Shown here piece by piece: positions 42,873-51,635 of a DNA stretch of 57,271 nucleotides. A program made the translations under genes and the position numbers. Source of the DNA: Serratia sp. H1w (lineage in GTDB: Bacteria; Pseudomonadota; Gammaproteobacteria; Enterobacterales; Enterobacteriaceae); NCBI RefSeq assembly GCF_000633355.1, contig NZ_AYMQ01000052.1, positions 1-57,271 on the forward strand, written 5' to 3'. Positions within the stretch are counted from its first letter, which is position 1; every line of letters begins with the position of its first letter. The notes under the pieces were generated by a model. It did not search any database, was not told the DNA's origin, and saw nothing but the letters and a program-made list of their open reading frames with translations.

Positions 42873-44180
42873 ATGACTACAAATCCACGGCCAATCGACG
42901 CGATTGAATTTGCTTCACGCGACGAAATCGAAGCATTACAACTGGAACGCCTGCAATGGACCCTGCACCATGCCTACAACAACGTCCCGATGTATCAACG
43001 CAAGTTCGATCAGGCCAGTGTACACCCGAGCGACCTGAAACAGCTGAGCGATTTGGCGTTGTTCCCCTACACCACCAAGCAGGATCTGCGTGACAACTAC
43101 CCGTTCGACACCTTCGCCGTGCCGATGGAACAGGTAGTGCGCATTCATGCTTCATCGGGCACCACCGGCCGCCCAACGGTGGTAGGTTACACCCAGCGGG
43201 ATATCGACAACTGGGCCGATATTGTTGCCCGCTGCCTGCGCTCTGCCGGGGCGACCGCCAAAGATAAAATCCATGTCGCTTACGGTTACGGCCTGTTTAC
43301 CGGTGGGCTGGGTGCGCACTATGGCGCAGAACGCCTGGGCGCAACGGTGATCCCCATGTCTGGCGGCCAGACGGAGAAGCAGGTGCAGCTGATCCTGGAC
43401 TTCAAACCCGACGTGATAATGGTGACGCCTTCCTACTGCCTGACGCTGATCGACGAACTGGAACGTAAAATGGGGGGCGATGCGCGTAACTGCTCCCTAC
43501 GTTTGGGCGTGTTCGGTGCCGAACCCTGGTCAGAATCCCTGCGCCATGAGATCGAGACACGCATGGGGATCAAAGCGCTGGATATCTACGGCCTGTCCGA
43601 AGTGATGGGGCCGGGCGTAGCGATGGAGTGTGCCGAAAGCGGCGGCGGCCCGACCATCTGGGAAGACCACTTCCTGCCGGAGATCATCAACCCGGAGACC
43701 GGTGGCATACAGACCGACGGCGAGCACGGCGAACTGGTATTCACCACGTTGACCAAAGAGGCGCTGCCGGTGATCCGCTATCGCACCCGCGATCTCACCC
43801 ACCTGATGCCAGGGGATGCCCGCAACATGCGCCGGATGGGCAAAATCACCGGCCGTTCCGACGATATGCTGATCATTCGCGGCGTCAACGTGTTCCCGTC
43901 ACAGGTTGAAGAACAGATTATGCAGTTCGAACATCTGTCGCCGCATTATCAGTTGCAGGTGAGCCGTGCCGGGCATCTGGATACGCTGGCCGTGCGCGTG
44001 GAGCTGAAAGAGTCAGCGCTGACGCTTAATCATCAGCAACGTTGCGATATCTGCCACCAGTTGCGCCACCACATCAAATCGATTGTGGGGGTCAGCACCG
44101 ATGTCAGCATTGCCAACTGTGGCGATATCCCCCGCTCGGAAGGCAAGGCCCAGCGGGTGATCGATCTGCGGCCTCGGTGA
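42873..44180 (+). CDS. paaK: Phenylacetate-CoA ligase
   Basis: A 435-residue adenylate-forming ligase that activates phenylacetate with ATP and CoA; phenylacetyl-CoA is both substrate of PaaABCE and the inducer that releases PaaX. The AMP-binding P-loop is HASSGTTGRPTVVGYT, with YGLSEVMGPG and RYRTRDLTHLMPGDA, and the hinge GRSDDMLIIRGVNVFPSQVEE. ATG 42873 with GCGAGG upstream; the longer frame to 42840 overlaps paaJ. Confidence 0.96.
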   Translation: MTTNPRPIDAIEFASRDEIEALQLERLQWTLHHAYNNVPMYQRKFDQASVHPSDLKQLSDLALFPYTTKQDLRDNYPFDTFAVPMEQVVRIHASSGTTGRPTVVGYTQRDIDNWADIVARCLRSAGATAKDKIHVAYGYGLFTGGLGAHYGAERLGATVIPMSGGQTEKQVQLILDFKPDVIMVTPSYCLTLIDELERKMGGDARNCSLRLGVFGAEPWSESLRHEIETRMGIKALDIYGLSEVMGPGVAMECAESGGGPTIWEDHFLPEIINPETGGIQTDGEHGELVFTTLTKEALPVIRYRTRDLTHLMPGDARNMRRMGKITGRSDDMLIIRGVNVFPSQVEEQIMQFEHLSPHYQLQVSRAGHLDTLAVRVELKESALTLNHQQRCDICHQLRHHIKSIVGVSTDVSIANCGDIPRSEGKAQRVIDLRPR

Positions 44181-44184
44181 TTTT

Positions 44185-44358
44185 CCCCTCACCCTAACCC
44201 TCTCCCAAAAGGAGAGGGAACCGATCGAGTGTGTTGTAAATTATAGTGATTCACCGTAGATAAGGAGGCGATCGTGTTTGCTGAGGCGATCTCTTTACTT
44301 CCCAACGAGCAAGGGCTATCAGCTCCCTCTCCTTTTGGGAGAGGGTTGGGGTGAGGGG
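44185..44358. repeat. 174-bp inverted-repeat element between paaK and paaX
   Basis: Two 35-base arms (44185-44219 and 44324-44358) are inverted and identical at 34 of 35 positions. Each arm has an outer CCCCTCACCC segment and its own 8-bp hairpin CCCTCTCC-CAAAA-GGAGAGGG. This is the organisation of a small non-autonomous palindromic element; the CCCTCACCC(T/C)AACCCTCTCCC sequence is widely dispersed in gammaproteobacteria. The first arm may also end the paaK message. No clear target duplication was found. Confidence 0.7.
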
Positions 44359-44417
44359 CAACCCATCATCGAATATGCTAATGTCGTGTCTCAGTAAAGG
44401 TTAACCCATGGAAAAAT

Positions 44418-45359
44418 ATGGAACATAAACTGGACGACTTTATCCGCCATGCGCTCAGTGCCCAACCGATCAGCGGCACCTCGCTGATCATCTCACTTTA
44501 CGGCGATGCGCTGAGCCATCGCGGCGGTGAAGTTTGGTTAGGTAGTTTGAGCGCACTGCTGGAAGCGCTGGGCTTCGGCGATCGCTTTGTGCGTACCTCG
44601 GTGTTTCGTTTGCAAAAGGAAGGTTGGCTGGACGTAGAGAAAATCGGTCGGCGCAGCTATTACCGCGTTACCGAACAAGGCATGCGCCAGTTTCGCCACG
44701 CCGAGTCCAAAATCTACCTCAGCGAGCAACCGCAATGGGATGGCAAGTGGGAACTGCTGCTGTTGGAGAGTGCGGAAAAAACCGAGCGGGCACGGCTGAA
44801 AAAAGAGCTGGGCTGGCTGGGCTTTGGCCAGATCGCCAACAATCTGATGGCCGCCCCCACTCATGCGCAAACCGACGTCACCGCCCTGCTCGGCGAACTC
44901 AATGCCAGCGAACAGGTGATCTACTTCCGGGCCGACTATCCCTACAACCGTTCCGAACAGGCGCTGCGGCAAATGGTCGCCAGCTGCTGGTCGTTGAGCG
45001 AAGTGGCTGGCTACTATCATGAGTTTATCGTCTCCTTCCGCCCGCTGATGGCCTTGCTGCGCGAAGCCGACGAGCAGGACCTGACGCCCCTGCGCTGCTT
45101 TCAGATTAAGCTATTATTAATCCACTTTTTCCGCCGCGTGGTGCTGAAAGATCCCCTGCTGCCGGATGCACTGTTACCCGCGCAGTGGGAAGGCCAAATA
45201 GCCCGCAACCTGTGCATCAACATCTATCAGCGGGTAGACCGCGCCGCGACGGAGTATGTCAGCGCGTTGGCAGAAACCACCATCGGCAGCTTACCTGCAC
45301 CGAGTGCCGGTTATTATCGCCGCTTTGGTGGGTTACCGCGCGATCCCACTACATTTTAA
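44418..45359 (+). CDS. paaX: Phenylacetate-responsive repressor PaaX
   Basis: A 313-residue repressor whose DNA binding is relieved by phenylacetyl-CoA. The winged-helix N-terminus (SGTSLIISLYGDALSHRGGEVWLGSLSALLEALGFGDRFVRTSVFRLQKEGWL) and SYYRVTEQG wing are collinear with E. coli PaaX, and the C-terminal domain has VVLKDPLLPDALLPAQWEG. The Shine-Dalgarno is poor. An inverted-repeat element separates it from paaK, so it may depend on its own promoter. The matching operator is at 34447-34485. Confidence 0.95.
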   Translation: MEHKLDDFIRHALSAQPISGTSLIISLYGDALSHRGGEVWLGSLSALLEALGFGDRFVRTSVFRLQKEGWLDVEKIGRRSYYRVTEQGMRQFRHAESKIYLSEQPQWDGKWELLLLESAEKTERARLKKELGWLGFGQIANNLMAAPTHAQTDVTALLGELNASEQVIYFRADYPYNRSEQALRQMVASCWSLSEVAGYYHEFIVSFRPLMALLREADEQDLTPLRCFQIKLLLIHFFRRVVLKDPLLPDALLPAQWEGQIARNLCINIYQRVDRAATEYVSALAETTIGSLPAPSAGYYRRFGGLPRDPTTF

Positions 45360-45371
45360 GGAGTTTGCCCT

Positions 45372-45968
45372 ATGCCCGTGTATCAGATTGACGGCTTGAC
45401 CCCAGTGGTCGATCCCAGCAGCTATGTTCACCCCACCGCGGTACTGATTGGTGACGTGATTATCGGCAAAGGAGTCTATATCGGGCCCAATGCCAGCCTG
45501 CGCGGCGACTTTGGGCGCATTGTGATCGAAGACGGTGCCAACGTGCAAGATAACTGCGTGATGCACGGCTTCCCGTTGCAGGACACGGTAGTTGAACAGG
45601 ATGGCCATATCGGCCACAGCGCCATTCTGCACGGTTGCCGCGTGCGCCGGAACGCGATGATCGGGATGAATGCCGTCATCATGGATGGCGCGGTCATTGG
45701 CGAAAACACCATCGTCGGCGCAGGTGCCTTCGTCAAGGCCGCTGCGGATATTGCCGCCAACCAGTTGGTGATTGGCAGCCCTGCCAGGGTGATCCGCGAA
45801 CTGACCGAACAGGAGTTAGGCTGGAAACGCACCGGCACGCTTCAGTATCAGGAGTTGGTGTTACGCTGCAAAAACAGCCTGCACGAAGTGGCCCCGTTAA
45901 CCGCACCGGAGCCAGGCCGCCAACGCCTGAGCTTTGGCGACCACCTCATCCCCAAAAGCCAACTTTAG
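45372..45968 (+). CDS. paaY: PaaY hexapeptide-repeat protein (gamma-CA-like)
   Basis: A 198-residue left-handed beta-helix protein related to gamma-carbonic anhydrases. Repeats run through [47 protein letters not shown], and metal-binding histidines appear in [13 protein letters not shown]. It acts as a thioesterase/accessory in phenylacetate breakdown in related bacteria. AAGGAG is eight bases before the ATG. It is 12 bases after paaX and converges on the permease gene with a seven-base gap. Confidence 0.93.
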   Translation: MPVYQIDGLTPVVDPSSYVHPTAVLIGDVIIGKGVYIGPNASLRGDFGRIVIEDGANVQDNCVMHGFPLQDTVVEQDGHIGHSAILHGCRVRRNAMIGMNAVIMDGAVIGENTIVGAGAFVKAAADIAANQLVIGSPARVIRELTEQELGWKRTGTLQYQELVLRCKNSLHEVAPLTAPEPGRQRLSFGDHLIPKSQL

Positions 45969-45975
45969 CTGTGAG

Positions 45976-47379
45976 TTACTCCACGCCCTGCACCGGAGCC
46001 TTCGCCGTGACCGGTGCCAACCCTCGACGGCTGTAGAAATAGATGCCCACCAGCAACGCGGTAAACGGAATGCCAAACCACAACGTCATTCTAAAGAAGT
46101 CCGTGAACAGCGTGGTTATCATCAATCCGGCCATCAGCAGCGCCCCCGCCAAGGTAAAGTATGGATAACCCCACATGCGGAACTTGAGATGCGTCTGTGC
46201 ATGTTGGCGGCGGAAGAACAGGTGGGTCACAAAGATCATCAGCCAGGTAAAGCAGGCACCGTACACCGAGATCGACATCATCACCGCGAAGGATTTCTCC
46301 GGGGCAGCAATGCTCAGCACGATCGAGACAATAATCCCCACGCAGGAGATCGCCAGCGCATTGACCGGGATCCCCCGTTTGCTGAGCTGCCCCAACGCTG
46401 CCGGAGCCTGCCCGGCACGCGACAGTGAAAACATCATGCGGGTGGTGATATACAGCTGGCTGTTCATCGCGGACAGTGCGGCAATCAAGACCACAAAGTT
46501 AAAGATCCCGGCGGCGGCAGGCAGGTGGGTCACGTTCATCGCGACCAGGAACGGGCTTTCACCGGTGCCGGACTGACGCCACGGTACGATGGCCAACATC
46601 AGCGCTATCGACATCATATAGAAGATAAACAGCCGCAGAATGGTGCCTTTAAACGCGCTTTTCACCGCAACCACCGGATTTTTGGCCTCCCCGGCAGCAA
46701 CCGCGATCATCTCAATACTCAGATAGCTGAATATCGACACGATCACCGCAAACCACATGCCTTTTATCCCAAACGGGAAGAAGCCGCCGTTGTCGGTGAA
46801 ATTACGCATACCGAAGGTTGGGTTGGCGGAAAACGCCAGAATACCGATACCGATCAGGATAAACGCCGAAATGGCCACCACCTTGACGGTGGAGAGCGCG
46901 TACTCGACCTGGCCAAAAGATTTCACCCCGATCACGTTAACGACAATCACCGCCGCCGAGAACAGCAGCACCCACGGCCAGATCGGCGTGCCTGGGAACC
47001 AGAACTGCATATACATGCCGATGGCGGTCACCTCGGTCCCCACCGCCAGCACCACACAAGACCAATAGGAATAACGCACCAGAAAGCCGAACAGCGGGCT
47101 GAGATAAAACTCGGCATAGTCACCAAACGACCCTGGGGTTGGGTGTTCGGAAGTCATTTCTGCCAGGCAGCCCATCAGCAGTAGTGCAATCACCCCGCCG
47201 ATAAAATAGCTCAGCAGCACGCTTGGCCCGGCCATCTGGATCGCGTAAGCACTGCCCAGAAACAGACCGGTGCCAATAGCCCCACCGATCGCCAGCATCG
47301 ACATCTGCCCGGCGGTCAGGTGCTTTTTCAGCCCATCCTGCCGCTGGGCGATAGCATCAAAACGTTTCGCATCTTTCAT
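45976..47379 (-). CDS. APC-superfamily amino-acid permease
   Basis: A 467-residue inner-membrane permease of the AAT family (AroP/GabP/ProY/YifK group) with about 12 membrane segments. AIGGAIGTGLFLGSAYAI is TM1 with its substrate loop, and SFGDYAEFYLSPLFGFLVRYSYW is family-typical. The substrate is not readable. As the last gene of a minus-strand operon with an aromatic aminotransferase and a formamidase-like hydrolase, aromatic amino-acid or kynurenine uptake is the likeliest job. AAGGTGAG precedes the ATG. Confidence 0.88.
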   Translation of the reverse strand: MKDAKRFDAIAQRQDGLKKHLTAGQMSMLAIGGAIGTGLFLGSAYAIQMAGPSVLLSYFIGGVIALLLMGCLAEMTSEHPTPGSFGDYAEFYLSPLFGFLVRYSYWSCVVLAVGTEVTAIGMYMQFWFPGTPIWPWVLLFSAAVIVVNVIGVKSFGQVEYALSTVKVVAISAFILIGIGILAFSANPTFGMRNFTDNGGFFPFGIKGMWFAVIVSIFSYLSIEMIAVAAGEAKNPVVAVKSAFKGTILRLFIFYMMSIALMLAIVPWRQSGTGESPFLVAMNVTHLPAAAGIFNFVVLIAALSAMNSQLYITTRMMFSLSRAGQAPAALGQLSKRGIPVNALAISCVGIIVSIVLSIAAPEKSFAVMMSISVYGACFTWLMIFVTHLFFRRQHAQTHLKFRMWGYPYFTLAGALLMAGLMITTLFTDFFRMTLWFGIPFTALLVGIYFYSRRGLAPVTAKAPVQGVE

Positions 47380-47394
47380 GGGTGCTCACCTTTT

Positions 47395-48579
47395 CTATGC
47401 GGTACGGGTAACGTCAAGGATGGCGGCGGTCACATAGTCCAGGTTCTGCTGGTTGAGGCCGGGCAGACACATCCTGCCGGGGGCGACCAGATAAATGGAA
47501 TACTGCTGCCGCAGTTGGCCGAGCTGAAGTTCATTCAACCCGGTGTAGCTGAACATGCCCTTTTGATCGCGGATGCGGGTGTAATCCAGCGTAGTGCTAC
47601 CTTGTTCCAGGCCCGCCGCCAGGCTTACGCGCATCTGCTTGATACGTTGACGCATGGTGCCCAGCTCGCTGGCCCACAGTTGATACAGTTGCGGGTCTGC
47701 CAGCAGGGTTTCCACAATCTGGCTGCCGTGGGTCGGCGGGCAGGAATAGCTGCGACGGATCAGCGTTTTCAATGCCCCTTTGACGTTCGCTGCCAATTCA
47801 GCTGTGCCACAGCACACCGATAGCCCGCCTAATCGCTGGCCATACAGCGCGACGTTTTTGGAGAAAGAGTTACTCACCAGGAAATTCATCTCGGTTTTCA
47901 ACATCACCCGCAGCGCGAAGCAGTCCTCATCCAGCCCGTCGCCAAAGCCTTGGTAGGCGATATCAAAGAAAGGCAACAGCCGACGCCGTTGCACGACTTC
48001 GATCACCTCCAGCCATTGCTTCTGGCTCAGATCAGTGCCGGTAGGGTTATGGCAGCAAGGATGCAGTAACACCACCGCCCCTTCCGGCAAACCGGAGAGC
48101 GTGTCGAGCATGGCGGCAAAGCGCAGTTCACCCGTAGCATCGTCAAAATAGGGGTAGGTATTGACCCGCAGCCCAGCACCTTCAAATATCGCCCAGTGGT
48201 TAGCCCAGGTAGGATCGGAGACCCAGATTTCGCGGCGATCCAGATAGTGATAAATAAAGTCGGCCCCCAGCTTCAACGCGCCAGAGCCGCCAACGCTTTG
48301 CACCGTGGCGATACGATCCGCAGGTTCGCCAAACAGCAGCGTCTGGATCTGGCGGGCAAACGGAACAGAGCCTTCAATTGGCGGGTAAGTATGTGGCCGC
48401 TGCTGTTCCAGCAAACGCTGCTCGGCAATATGTACGGCCTGCATCAAAGGAATATTCCCCTGGTGATCGTAATACAGGCCAATCCCCAGGTTAACCTTTT
48501 GCGGATTGGCATCCTGCATATAGGCTTCCATCAGTGACATAATAGGATCGGGTGTAGAGGGAGCGATATTGTTGAACAT
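47395..48579 (-). CDS. Class I aromatic/aspartate aminotransferase (TyrB/AspC family)
   Basis: A 394-residue PLP transaminase. PLP Lys241 lies in SNSFSKNVALYGQRLGG, with HPCCHNPTGTD at 173-183 and FDIAYQGFGDG at 205-214, the signature of the TyrB/AspC group. It should transfer the amino group of aromatic or acidic amino acids to 2-oxoglutarate. Context with an arylformamidase-like gene suggests tryptophan or kynurenine as a substrate; kynurenine transamination would give kynurenate. The substrate is inferred. AAGGATAA precedes the ATG. Confidence 0.9.
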   Translation of the reverse strand: MFNNIAPSTPDPIMSLMEAYMQDANPQKVNLGIGLYYDHQGNIPLMQAVHIAEQRLLEQQRPHTYPPIEGSVPFARQIQTLLFGEPADRIATVQSVGGSGALKLGADFIYHYLDRREIWVSDPTWANHWAIFEGAGLRVNTYPYFDDATGELRFAAMLDTLSGLPEGAVVLLHPCCHNPTGTDLSQKQWLEVIEVVQRRRLLPFFDIAYQGFGDGLDEDCFALRVMLKTEMNFLVSNSFSKNVALYGQRLGGLSVCCGTAELAANVKGALKTLIRRSYSCPPTHGSQIVETLLADPQLYQLWASELGTMRQRIKQMRVSLAAGLEQGSTTLDYTRIRDQKGMFSYTGLNELQLGQLRQQYSIYLVAPGRMCLPGLNQQNLDYVTAAILDVTRTA

Positions 48580-48641
48580 AGATTATCCTTCATTCATTAT
48601 TCAATGAATTGGCAGGTGAATATTATTTTTCTAATAACGGA

Positions 48642-49013
48642 TTAAGCCGTAGCGCTAACGGTAATTTCTATTTTCATACCAGGCACCACCAATTTATCAA
48701 CAATGACCGTTGAGCGATTGGGATACGGATAATTAAAATAACGTGGATAGATCTGATCCAATAGTTTGACATCATTCACATCGGTAAGATAAACAATCAC
48801 CTGTAATACATTATCACTATGGCTATTGGCGGCTTTGAGCGTGGTAGCCAAATTATCAAACGTCAGCGTGATCTGTTTTTCCGGTTCGCCGGTTTCAATA
48901 GTGCCATCCTGCCTTACAGGGCCGTGAGCAGTAAATAACATTCCGCCGCCTTTGGTCGCCCAGGAAAAGGGCTGACCGATCTCTGGCAAGCCGGTATCAA
49001 TGACTGTGCGCAT
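48642..49013 (-). CDS. RidA/YjgF-family imine/enamine deaminase
   Basis: A 123-residue RidA-superfamily protein. MLFTAHGPVRQDGTIETGEPEKQITLTFDNLATTLKAANS is the typical core, and the ending YPNRSTVIVDKLVVPGMKIEITVSATA contains the Arg that binds the substrate carboxylate in true RidA. These proteins hydrolyse reactive imines formed by PLP enzymes. ATG 49013 has GGAG upstream; the frame continues to 49112 inside the preceding gene. It overlaps the hydrolase gene by 17 bases. Confidence 0.88.
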   Translation of the reverse strand: MRTVIDTGLPEIGQPFSWATKGGGMLFTAHGPVRQDGTIETGEPEKQITLTFDNLATTLKAANSHSDNVLQVIVYLTDVNDVKLLDQIYPRYFNYPYPNRSTVIVDKLVVPGMKIEITVSATA

Positions 49014-49812
49014 CAGGTATATCTCCATCGGTAAGCAGGTAGCGGTGTAACGCGCCATTGGCAGCAAATACCGCATCCAGAACGCTGTAATGATTGGCAT
49101 TGGGTAGCGCATGGCAGCTAACCGGCAGCCCCTGCGCCCGCAATGCGGAATAGTAATAAAGCGATTGCTCCATCAGCTCCGGCAATTCTGCCGCGCCGTA
49201 AAACAGCACCATGGGTTTCAACGAGAGCGGTACATTGCGCGCCGGGCTCAAGGCCGCTATCTGTTGGTGAGTCAACTTCAGTTGCTGGTTTACGTAGCTT
49301 TCCAGCAGCGGCTGCAGCTCAAAAATACCGCTGATGGGAAATACCGCCCGCACCAGCGGATGATGTTGCCAAAACGCTGCCAGATGCCCACCGGCAGAAT
49401 GCCCGGTCAGATAAACCGGCTTAGCGCCACGCGGTGGTAACCGTTGCTCAATGGCATCCAGAGCCACACCAATTTGCTGGCAAATATCGCCCAGGTTAGC
49501 TTCCGGAGCCAGAGTGTATTCCACCAACACCACATCAAAACCTGCTGCCAAAGGTGCGCTGGCAATAAAAGCAAAATCCTGTTTATCACAAAATTGCCAA
49601 TAGCCGCCGTGAATAAAGATGATGGTGCCTTGATATTCTTTAGCTGAATAAAACCAGTCAAAAACTTCACGCGGTGAATTACCATAGGCAATATTCAACT
49701 CATGGCGTTGCTGTTGGTAAACTCGCTGACTACGGGATTGAAATGATAGTAGGATCGCATTTTCATCCTCTACCGTAGTTGCGTTATCGTAGCTGCCCGC
49801 TAGAAGTTTCAT
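48997..49812 (-). CDS. Alpha/beta hydrolase, arylformamidase (kynurenine formamidase)-like
   Basis: A 271-residue alpha/beta hydrolase. The oxyanion motif HGGYWQF (68-74) is the HGGxW signature of animal and yeast-type N-formylkynurenine formamidases. The nucleophile elbow is TGHSAGGHLAAFW (Ser139), and a C-terminal His sits in NANHYSVLDAV. It differs from the metal-dependent bacterial KynB. It should hydrolyse N-formylkynurenine made by KynA at 2585-3427, but other esters or formamides are possible. First gene of the RidA-aminotransferase-permease operon. The Shine-Dalgarno is weak. Confidence 0.82.
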   Translation of the reverse strand: MKLLAGSYDNATTVEDENAILLSFQSRSQRVYQQQRHELNIAYGNSPREVFDWFYSAKEYQGTIIFIHGGYWQFCDKQDFAFIASAPLAAGFDVVLVEYTLAPEANLGDICQQIGVALDAIEQRLPPRGAKPVYLTGHSAGGHLAAFWQHHPLVRAVFPISGIFELQPLLESYVNQQLKLTHQQIAALSPARNVPLSLKPMVLFYGAAELPELMEQSLYYYSALRAQGLPVSCHALPNANHYSVLDAVFAANGALHRYLLTDGDIPDAHSH

Positions 49813-50000
49813 ATATTAAACTTTGTTTATTATTTAAGATGTGAGTTAACTATTAGCAACATGTTAAAATATTGTCAAGACAGCTGATGCGGCAATGCGT
49901 GATCGGCGATATAAATTTAATTTTCCGGCCAATTAGTTTCACAGGTAAAACTATTAGCGCACGTTTAACGTATCACCTGTGAAACAGCGACTAAATTCGG

Positions 50001-50906
50001 TTAATTATGACCAGGCTGTATTTGCGCTATCTGGCTCAGTTGCTGATAGGCGAAGTCCCAGAAGGTACGCACCTTCAGCGGCATGTATTGCACGTTATTC
50101 GTCACCAGTTGCACCGGTACTGGCTGAGGTTCATAGGCGGCCAACAGCCGCACCAGCGTGCCATTGGCCAGATCGTCCGCCACCTGATAAGACAGTAGCC
50201 GGGCAATCCCCTTGCCTGCCCGCACCGCCAACAGTTGGGTCTCCACCTCATTTAGCAACAAGCGCGGCGTTAAGCGCACCCGTTCGCCGTTTTCGCCGGG
50301 GCCGAAACGCCATTCACCGGATGATGGACGCAGAGTGCCGACAATAGTGTCATGCTCGCTCAACTGCGCCGGTTCCAGCGGTTCCCCGCGCTGCGCCAGA
50401 TAAGCCGGGCTAGCCACGGTGACGCGTGTCACCTCTCCGAGCTTGCGTGCCACCTTGGAGGAGTCCTGTAAATGGCCGATGCGCACCGCTACGTCCAGCC
50501 CTTCATCGATCAATTCCAGATTGTGGTCATTTAACTGCATGTCGATCTGGATTTGCGGGTAGCGTTCGAGAAAGGCCATCACCATCGGCGCTACGTGCTT
50601 ACGCCCGAACTGTACCGGCGAAGTGATACGCAGCAGGCCGCTCAGTTGCGCCTCGGTGGTATCCATCACGGCATCCTGATAGTCATGCAACAGAGCCCGG
50701 GCTCGTGCGGCTAACCGCAACCCGGCCTCCGTAGGGGCCAGACGCCGGGTAGTGCGTTCTACCAGCCGCGCACCAAACCGCTGCTCCAACGAAGTGATAG
50801 CCCGGGTCACCGCCGGAGCGGAACGGCGTAGTTTGCGAGCCGCACCGGCCAAGCTGCCCTGCTGGATCACTGCCACAAAAATCGCCAATTCATCTAAACG
50901 ATCCAT
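50001..50906 (-). CDS. LysR-family transcriptional regulator
   Basis: A 301-residue LysR regulator. The helix-turn-helix is GSLAGAARKLRRSAPAVTRAITSLEQRFGARLVERTTRRLAPTEAG (about 18-62), followed by a substrate domain starting LLRITSPVQFGRKHVAPMVMAFL. It is divergent from the GST gene (about 100 bases) and lies 188 bases upstream of the hydrolase operon on the same strand; the divergent GST-oxidase pair is its more usual kind of target. The inducer is unknown. Confidence 0.88.
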   Translation of the reverse strand: MDRLDELAIFVAVIQQGSLAGAARKLRRSAPAVTRAITSLEQRFGARLVERTTRRLAPTEAGLRLAARARALLHDYQDAVMDTTEAQLSGLLRITSPVQFGRKHVAPMVMAFLERYPQIQIDMQLNDHNLELIDEGLDVAVRIGHLQDSSKVARKLGEVTRVTVASPAYLAQRGEPLEPAQLSEHDTIVGTLRPSSGEWRFGPGENGERVRLTPRLLLNEVETQLLAVRAGKGIARLLSYQVADDLANGTLVRLLAAYEPQPVPVQLVTNNVQYMPLKVRTFWDFAYQQLSQIAQIQPGHN

Positions 50907-51007
50907 AGATTATTCCGCCAAATGAAATTATCAATTGCCATCTTCCCGGATACCCATCACCTGACGCAAGAGTATTGTAGTCAATAACACCATACAGGAG
51001 ACTCACC

Positions 51008-51634
51008 ATGCCAACCTTGAAACTGTACGCCACCCCGGCCTCTGGCCATTGCCATCGCGTCGAGCTGCTGCTGCGGATGCTCAATCTGCCTTACGAGTAT
51101 TGTGAAGCCCCGGCTACGGTGCGCCGTAGCGAGGCATTCCTAAGGCTTAATCCATTAGGCCAGATCCCCGTATTACTGAGCGATGAACTGGTATTGACCG
51201 ATAGCAACGCCATCATGGTGTATCTGGTTAAGCGTTATGCGCCTGATAGCCACTGGCTACCGGAAGATCCGTTGGCGGCGGCTCAGGTCCAGGTCTGGCT
51301 TTCCAAAGCCGCCGGAGAGGTGCGCTATGGCCCCGCGTCCTGCCGGATGGTGGTGCAATTTTCTGCGCCAGAGAACTACCCGTACGCGCAAAGTATCAGC
51401 GCACGTTTTTTACCTCAGTTAGAGCAACACCTGGCAGAGCGCGAATTTTTAGCGACCAAGTTGCCAACGATTGCCGATCTGGCTTGCTACAGCTACGTGG
51501 CGGTCGCTCCCGAAGGTGGGCTTTCCCTCACCCCCTTCCCGGCAATCCAGCGTTGGATAGATCGTATCGCCGTCCTGCCCGGGTTCTTCCCGATGCCTGC
51601 ATTACCTCTGCCAGACATGGCTGAAGGGCAATAA
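51008..51634 (+). CDS. Glutathione S-transferase
   Basis: A 208-residue cytosolic GST. The N-terminal thioredoxin fold has KLYATPASGHCHRVELLLRMLNLPYE and the GSH-site motif GQIPVLLSDELVLTDSNAIMVYL (Ser in DSNA). The C-terminal helices include LPTIADLACYSY with the N-capping box. GGAGACTCACC precedes the ATG. It is one base before the FMN-binding protein gene and divergent from the LysR regulator. Substrate unknown. Confidence 0.9.
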   Translation: MPTLKLYATPASGHCHRVELLLRMLNLPYEYCEAPATVRRSEAFLRLNPLGQIPVLLSDELVLTDSNAIMVYLVKRYAPDSHWLPEDPLAAAQVQVWLSKAAGEVRYGPASCRMVVQFSAPENYPYAQSISARFLPQLEQHLAEREFLATKLPTIADLACYSYVAVAPEGGLSLTPFPAIQRWIDRIAVLPGFFPMPALPLPDMAEGQ

Positions 51635-51635
51635 G

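Noticed and set aside
44274-44354. GTG-started 26-codon gene inside the inverted-repeat element
   Set aside because: The second half is simply the repeat arm in translation; the good Shine-Dalgarno alone does not establish a gene.
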